Of a DNA stretch of 29,589 nt, positions 25,468 through 29,589 are shown one piece after another (within the stretch, counting starts at the first letter, position 1; each line of letters begins with the position of its first letter). This stretch comes from CAYUWH01 sp964448615 (GTDB lineage: Bacteria > Patescibacteriota > Gracilibacteria > Peribacterales > Peribacteraceae). The stretch covers positions 1 to 29,589 of the forward strand of contig CAYUWH010000016.1 in the NCBI GenBank assembly GCA_964448615.1, read 5' to 3'. The position numbers were made by a program, and so were the translations under genes. The notes under the pieces are model-generated. The model was not told where the DNA came from, ran no database searches, and worked only from the letters and a program-made list of their open reading frames with translations.

Positions 25468-26127
25468 ATGACCTCCGTTAAAAATAACGGGCAATCAACA
25501 ACACTCCGCGGCAAGGAATTCAACTGGGATCACGCCATGGAATCGGCAGAGAACATGCTCCATCTTGCAGAAGTGCTAGCTCCGATGCAGCAAGAGGAAG
25601 ACCGACGACAGCGAAAGCTCAAAGAATTCCCAAAGGGCTTTCATCTCGAAAGCAGGGGTTACTCGTGCTTTGTCTGCCACGGCTCCTGTTCCCAAGAGGA
25701 AACGTGGTACGACCAATACGGGATTAAGTGTATGGACTGTCAGGGCGCGATTGATCGCGGCGAGATTCCTGTATCAACAGCTGATAGAAACACTTGGTAT
25801 TCGAGATGGGATATGGAGAGTGAGTTCAACGCAAAACGCCCCGTGCTGAGACGTTGGGTGAAGGATGGCATTCTCAAACAACGCATGGTGAAACGAAACG
25901 GGCATGAGGATGTGCAGATTTTTCTCATTGAAGACAATAAAGACACGTTGCCGCCGAAAGAGCTGGTGAAGAGCCATTCCGTGAGCGAAAGGTCGAATGA
26001 CGGCGGCACTACTATCCATATGGAACCGTGGTATCGGTTCTACGACCCTCAAAAACATTTAAAGGGCTATAAGATTTTAGATCACCTTCAGATGACGAAC
26101 GGCAGATTGGAACCCAAGGAAAAATAA
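25468..26127 (+). CDS. Zinc-ribbon plus MerR/excisionase-like HTH protein, function unknown
   Basis: Unrecognised 219-residue protein. Residues 67-91 hold a zinc-ribbon-like cluster (CFVCHGSC and CMDC; C67, C70, C74, C88, C91). Residues 109-156 resemble a MerR or excisionase winged helix: WYSRWDMESEFN, then RPVLRRWVKDGILKQRM and VQIFLIEDN. The rest is charged and probably extended. Both parts point to nucleic-acid binding, perhaps a regulator or recombination accessory, but no function is claimed. The next zinc-ribbon gene begins 15 bases downstream, so the two are probably one unit. Confidence 0.6.
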   Translation: MTSVKNNGQSTTLRGKEFNWDHAMESAENMLHLAEVLAPMQQEEDRRQRKLKEFPKGFHLESRGYSCFVCHGSCSQEETWYDQYGIKCMDCQGAIDRGEIPVSTADRNTWYSRWDMESEFNAKRPVLRRWVKDGILKQRMVKRNGHEDVQIFLIEDNKDTLPPKELVKSHSVSERSNDGGTTIHMEPWYRFYDPQKHLKGYKILDHLQMTNGRLEPKEK

Positions 26128-26142
26128 TTTCTTTTATGTGCT

Positions 26143-27297
26143 ATGGCCTACCAACATCTCAAAGAGCGGCAGTACTACGAAGAGATGTATGACCGTCACA
26201 CGGTCGAACGGTGTCGCTGGAATGAGAAACCTTCTCCCATGACTGAAAAGCGGGAACGTGAAAGAGAGGGCCTGAGTCCAGGGCAGATACAGTTTTGTTA
26301 TACCTTCGCTACGGACTGGCTTCTCTTTCAGCTCGTTGGTGATCGGTATATGCAACGGGAAGAATCCATCAATAAATGGATGGAACGCGATAAGCAGCGC
26401 GATGAAATGTTGAGTCGCGCGCGAAAGCCTCTCATTCGTTGTCCATCTTGTGATCGGGTCATGGAATGTCTATACATGCATTTGAATTCAGCTGAACATG
26501 ATCGCAAACGTGAGTGGGTGGAGTTCTTCCTTGGGTGTAAAGACTGCAAACAATCAAAGCGCGTACACGAGAACGGAAATGAGATAGCCCGAAAGCCGTC
26601 GCTCTGCATTAAGTGCAAAAAGGAGGTGGACTGCGATACCAAGAAGAAAGATGGGAAGACCTACTACGTCGATACCTGCAAACACTGCGGGCACGTCGAG
26701 GAAACCATGAGCGTTCTTGATGATAACGAGAAAGAGCCTACGCAGGAGGAGATTGAACGGTTCGAGTACGACAAGAAGCGCTTCTGTCTTAGCGCACAGC
26801 AGGGACAGCGGTATAAGCATTGGCTAGATGCCATGAAGCGAACAGACGATCAGAAAAAGGAAAGTGATGCGAATGTAGAGTTCTACGACAAGCTTGCTGA
26901 CGTGAAGAAACTGAACATTGCCGGACTGGAAAAACTGCTCAAGGCGGCTATCAAGAAGGCGGGCTACGTTGATCTGCAAATCGCCATGCCCCCACCAGAT
27001 CGCCAGATCATTATCAATTTCTCTGTTAGAGATACAGAGGAGAAGCGAGAGTCATATGATAGTGAGAAGGCATTGCAGAAAATTTTAGAGACAGCATTGG
27101 AAGATAAAAACTGGGCGCTTATGTCCGACGGCATCCACTATCGTCTTGGTCTACTAAGTGGACGCATTCGTGGCTATGAAACCGAGGAGGATCTTCAAGA
27201 ACTTACGAAGTCTCGCATGAAGAAGAAGGGCAAGCATGTGAAACTCACGAAATCGAGGGGGTACGCATCAATGCTGCCCGACGACATAGTGCTATAG
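26143..27297 (+). CDS. Multi-zinc-ribbon protein, function unknown
   Basis: Unrecognised 384-residue hydrophilic protein. Cys pairs at C100/C103 (CPSC), C132/C135 (CKDC), C155/C158 (CIKC) and C179/C182 (CKHCG) suggest two zinc ribbons. Charged helices flank them (30-95, 195-275), and the C terminus is basic (SRMKKKGKHVKLTKSRG), as expected for nucleic-acid binding. The spacing and order do not match a polymerase subunit or transposase family I can name. Its partner upstream is another zinc-ribbon protein. Confidence 0.55.
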   Translation: MAYQHLKERQYYEEMYDRHTVERCRWNEKPSPMTEKREREREGLSPGQIQFCYTFATDWLLFQLVGDRYMQREESINKWMERDKQRDEMLSRARKPLIRCPSCDRVMECLYMHLNSAEHDRKREWVEFFLGCKDCKQSKRVHENGNEIARKPSLCIKCKKEVDCDTKKKDGKTYYVDTCKHCGHVEETMSVLDDNEKEPTQEEIERFEYDKKRFCLSAQQGQRYKHWLDAMKRTDDQKKESDANVEFYDKLADVKKLNIAGLEKLLKAAIKKAGYVDLQIAMPPPDRQIIINFSVRDTEEKRESYDSEKALQKILETALEDKNWALMSDGIHYRLGLLSGRIRGYETEEDLQELTKSRMKKKGKHVKLTKSRGYASMLPDDIVL

Positions 27298-27306
27298 TCG
27301 AAGACT

Positions 27307-27549
27307 ATGGCTCGTCGCTATCGCTCAAAATATGTTTCAAGAAACGGCCTTACTCCTCGTGAAAATCGCGCCCTTGGCAGACAATTCTGGGCACTTTTCA
27401 TGCTTCTATTCATTTTTGGATCCATTAAATTGTGGGGCACCGATATTTTCTTGGAATGGTGGTTTGATGTCTTAATTGTAGTTTTGAGCGAGATAGCTTA
27501 TCGCCTGACAGGATGGCTCCTCAGAGTCTTACGGATTTGGTACTACTAA
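27307..27549 (+). CDS. Small membrane protein
   Basis: An 80-residue protein with a basic N terminus (ARRYRSKYVSRNG...) and hydrophobic stretches at about 28-48 (FWALFMLLFIFGSIKLWG) and 50-74 (FLEWWFDVLIVVLSEIAYRL), probably two membrane helices. It is not recognised. TATAGT ends 8 bases before the ATG, the same spacing as other putative leaderless starts here. It ends 7 bases before the convergent J-domain gene. Confidence 0.55.
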   Translation: MARRYRSKYVSRNGLTPRENRALGRQFWALFMLLFIFGSIKLWGTDIFLEWWFDVLIVVLSEIAYRLTGWLLRVLRIWYY

Positions 27550-27556
27550 AGGCTAT

Positions 27557-29398
27557 TTATACACTTGCATCGAGCAGGTAAAGCTTTTTGCCAGTCTCGA
27601 TTGCATAACGGTTGTCAGCCGTCATGCACACATACTTTGGTGTGCTATCAAACGTGATCGACCACAACTCCGTACCATCAGTTGCATAGCCCCGAACAGA
27701 ATAATTTAAGACATGCACAAATCCATCCTCTCCGAATTTGATGTATCCAGTAGCACGTTGATTGTCGTGGATTTGAATGGAACGCAGAAAGGAATGATCC
27801 TCTCGATCAATGATGTAGAGATGCGAATAGGTGAGGATATAGAGCAATACTCCGTTCTCCAGAATTTCCCGAATGGGTTCTGCACTTGGAACAACGTACA
27901 CCGCATGTGCAATCCCTCCTTGCGAGACTTCGTAGACTTTGCCCGAGTAGCAGCCTAGATACATACGGTCGCCGTTCTGCGACATGCCAGTTGCGTAAAT
28001 CCAGTCGCTGGGATCAACGGAAATACCCATCTCCACAGTCATCTGTAACCCTCCCGCATTGAACGTCTGTCGGCTGACAATTTTCATCCAGTAGTCATCC
28101 TCTAGTTCCTGCGTATCAATTCCATCCAAACCGTGCTCTCTGATGTATTCGTACGCATTGAGAATCTCTTTCATTTTGTCTTCTGCATCCTCGTCTTTAT
28201 TTTTATCGGGATGATACTGTTTCGTCATGCTCCTGAATGCCTGCTTCACGTCATCAGCAGTGGGGTGATCCTGTTCAATCCCTAGCGTCTGCAACGCTGA
28301 ATGTAGTTCGCCGACTGCGCCTAAATCCCGACTCGTAGACCTTCGTTGATAGCTTGGATCATTCGTATCGATCTTGTAAGGCACCTGCCACGATTCGATT
28401 TCCCGAAGCGATTTGTCCAGAAGGAAATACCTATCAACAACAATCACAACAAACTTCGAGAGATCACCGGCCATATCCACACAACGCAGATGGTATTTGT
28501 TATGCGTATATTTCTCACAATTCAAGGAAGATGCTGCTCGAAAATTCCAGTCGGCGACACGCAGTTTGAGATCTTCGGTGCTATAAACGAATGACTCACG
28601 ATTCCCAATGACCGATTTCACCCTGTATGCAATCTCATCGATTCTTGGAAAATTGGACGGATCTCTGTATGAGATTTGATCTCCTTCCAAGTGCATGTGA
28701 GGAAGGAGAGGGAAAAGCGTCTGTTTTTGGTTATAAATTCTGTAGAGAGACGTTTGCTCGTAGACATATTCAATTTTGAATTTTGACGGCTTCTTGGCTT
28801 CAGAAATGATCTTAATATTACCAGAATCAACAGTGAATTCTGGCTCATCGGTTTTCTCGAAAGGTTCCTTCTTAGGCACATCAAGACCAAGCTGGTCCAC
28901 GACTTTGTTGAATGCCCTGATGTCAGTATTGGTGATCTCATCCGGACACTTCTCGAACATTTCGTTCATAATCTGCAAAGCGTCATTCCACTTTTTCTTT
29001 TCGATCATCGCTGAATACATCTTTCGATACACACGAAGCAGGTGCGTGAAGTACGCATTCCCGTGATCGCTCGTATAGATTTTGAGGAACTCCGTTTTGG
29101 CTTTTTCATACCATCCCCGGTTGTAGTGTGAAATGCCTTTGTTATACGAATCCCAATACTCCTTGCCGTGCTCAGGTCGTTGCTCTTGATATTCGTTTGC
29201 GGTTGGTAGCTTTGGGAGTGTGAGAACTTTTGCCTTAGAAGTATCTATGAAACGGGGAGGTGAATCTGCGGACTTGTGCTGAAGATTCTGCAAAGCAAGC
29301 AGTGATCTGTCTGATTTATTTTGGCCTAGAAGTACTCTGATAATCCCGAACACAGGTGCTAATCTTACACTAAATTCTTGTATAAATAATTTGAACAA
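27557..29398 (-). CDS. TPR / J-domain / beta-propeller protein
   Basis: A 613-residue protein of mixed build. Residues 76-150 look like TPR-type helices (YWDSYNKGISHYNRGWYEKA). Residues 200-345 are unassigned beta-rich sequence. Residues 358-425 are a J domain with HPD at 396-398 and FRSMTKQYHPDKN, so it should stimulate an Hsp70. Residues 450-613 have repeated GxxYL and GxEL(W) strands like a beta-propeller or PQQ-type repeat. J domains are usually N-terminal; a central one is unusual. The start is uncertain: TTG at 29398 is the longest, GTG at 29353 is possible. An internal chaperone adaptor role is inferred. Confidence 0.72.
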   Translation of the reverse strand: MFKLFIQEFSVRLAPVFGIIRVLLGQNKSDRSLLALQNLQHKSADSPPRFIDTSKAKVLTLPKLPTANEYQEQRPEHGKEYWDSYNKGISHYNRGWYEKAKTEFLKIYTSDHGNAYFTHLLRVYRKMYSAMIEKKKWNDALQIMNEMFEKCPDEITNTDIRAFNKVVDQLGLDVPKKEPFEKTDEPEFTVDSGNIKIISEAKKPSKFKIEYVYEQTSLYRIYNQKQTLFPLLPHMHLEGDQISYRDPSNFPRIDEIAYRVKSVIGNRESFVYSTEDLKLRVADWNFRAASSLNCEKYTHNKYHLRCVDMAGDLSKFVVIVVDRYFLLDKSLREIESWQVPYKIDTNDPSYQRRSTSRDLGAVGELHSALQTLGIEQDHPTADDVKQAFRSMTKQYHPDKNKDEDAEDKMKEILNAYEYIREHGLDGIDTQELEDDYWMKIVSRQTFNAGGLQMTVEMGISVDPSDWIYATGMSQNGDRMYLGCYSGKVYEVSQGGIAHAVYVVPSAEPIREILENGVLLYILTYSHLYIIDREDHSFLRSIQIHDNQRATGYIKFGEDGFVHVLNYSVRGYATDGTELWSITFDSTPKYVCMTADNRYAIETGKKLYLLDASV

Positions 29399-29442
29399 TC
29401 TTCTAGGTTCGACTGTCTCATTTGTCTCATTTTCATCTCAGT

Positions 29443-29456
29443 GACCCGCTTGCCCT
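29443..29456 (+). repeat. Right copy of 14-base direct repeat
   Basis: GACCCGCTTGCCCT, identical to 75-88 beside tRNA-Gln and in the same orientation. Flanking bases do not match, so the shared unit is exactly 14 bases. Confidence 0.45.
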
Positions 29457-29505
29457 CACCCTCGAAAACACCCCATCACAAAACTCCGAACTGGCCTTAC
29501 AAAAC

Positions 29506-29527
29506 CTATCGGGGTAGGGTCTGACCC
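29506..29527 (+). repeat. Palindrome-containing repeat, copy 2
   Basis: CTATCGGGGTA followed by the palindrome GGGTCTGACCC. It is the inverted, diverged partner of 15192-15214; base differences keep the palindrome paired (GGATC/GATCC against GGGTC/GACCC), which suggests that the hairpin itself is selected. Confidence 0.45.
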
Positions 29528-29545
29528 GTACGCTCAGCCAGCTTT

Positions 29546-29575
29546 CTGAGGGAAACCTACGACGGTTTCCCCCAG
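29546..29575. repeat. Strong hairpin at the right end
   Basis: GGGAAACC (29550-29557) pairs with GGTTTCCC (29564-29571) around the loop TACGAC. The stem continues through one mismatch into CTG/CAG (29546-29548 and 29573-29575), 11 pairs in all. No T-run follows on either strand within view, so it is not a typical terminator. It may be part of a REP-like or transposon end. Confidence 0.6.
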
Positions 29576-29589
29576 TACCCCCTTCCCTG

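Larger units (their letters stand above)
29399..29589. other. Non-coding right end
   Basis: The last 191 bases have no credible gene. They hold the tandem GTCTCATTT/GTCTCATTT at 29414-29432, the right copy of the 14-base direct repeat, a palindromic repeat and a strong hairpin. This clustering suggests a mobile-element end or intergenic repeat whose remainder lies beyond the window. Confidence 0.55.

Noticed and set aside
29550..29571. Terminator for a gene entering from the right
   Set aside because: Neither side has a T-run, and no gene end is visible nearby.

Overview
The window reads like an accessory region of a bacterial chromosome or large contig, probably from a Candidate Phyla Radiation (Patescibacteria) lineage of the Peregrinibacteria/Peribacteria kind. 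Reasons: TGA, TAA and TAG all act as stops (so not the recoded Gracilibacteria/SR1 code); exported proteins carry signal peptides, lipoboxes and an S-layer-homology (SLH) protein; genes are tightly packed with 4-base ATGA overlaps; and almost no gene has a Shine-Dalgarno sequence. Starts are instead preceded by pyrimidine-rich stretches or by a -10-like hexamer 7-8 bases upstream. The lineage call is inference and only moderately secure.

Left part (1-9.6 kb), defence-like genes. After the 3' end of tRNA-Gln(CUG) come two genes read leftward as one operon: a LexA-type winged-helix/TIR protein (1195-2592) and a SIR2-like DUF4917-type protein (87-1178). Both appear to keep NAD-cleaving residues, so together they make a Thoeris-like candidate two-gene system. 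Upstream is a secreted SLH-anchored nuclease with its own terminator. To the right, on the plus strand, are a small XRE regulator, a 1016-residue type IIG restriction-modification enzyme, a membrane-anchored small protein overlapping it by 4 bases, and a TM0106-type RecB-like nuclease.

Middle part (9.56-16.0 kb), phage-like module on the minus strand: ParB-domain DNA methyltransferase, second methyltransferase, terminase small and large subunits, then a large serine recombinase. There is no portal, capsid or tail gene. An unassigned winged-helix protein follows (15359-16018).

Right-centre (16.1-25.4 kb), a copper-handling cluster on the plus strand: Met/His/Cys-rich exported protein, HMA-SafE-cupredoxin membrane protein, two DsbA-like thiol oxidoreductases, then a CsoR-controlled block of csoR, copZ, copA, a multicopper oxidase lipoprotein and a CDF-family transporter. 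The CsoR promoter carries a perfect 9-bp inverted repeat across its -10. The CopA has an extra C-terminal membrane helix and extracytoplasmic domain, and the CDF protein has Met and Cys where His normally sits, which suggests adaptation to a soft metal such as Cu(I).

Right end (25.4-29.6 kb): two Cys-rich zinc-ribbon proteins of unknown role, a small membrane protein, and a leftward TPR/J-domain/beta-propeller protein. The last 190 bases are non-coding and hold a palindrome-rich repeat and a strong hairpin. A 14-base direct repeat lies 20 bases beyond the tRNA and again at 29443. No gene-free stretch exceeds 300 bases; the longest are 15126-15358 and 29399-29589.
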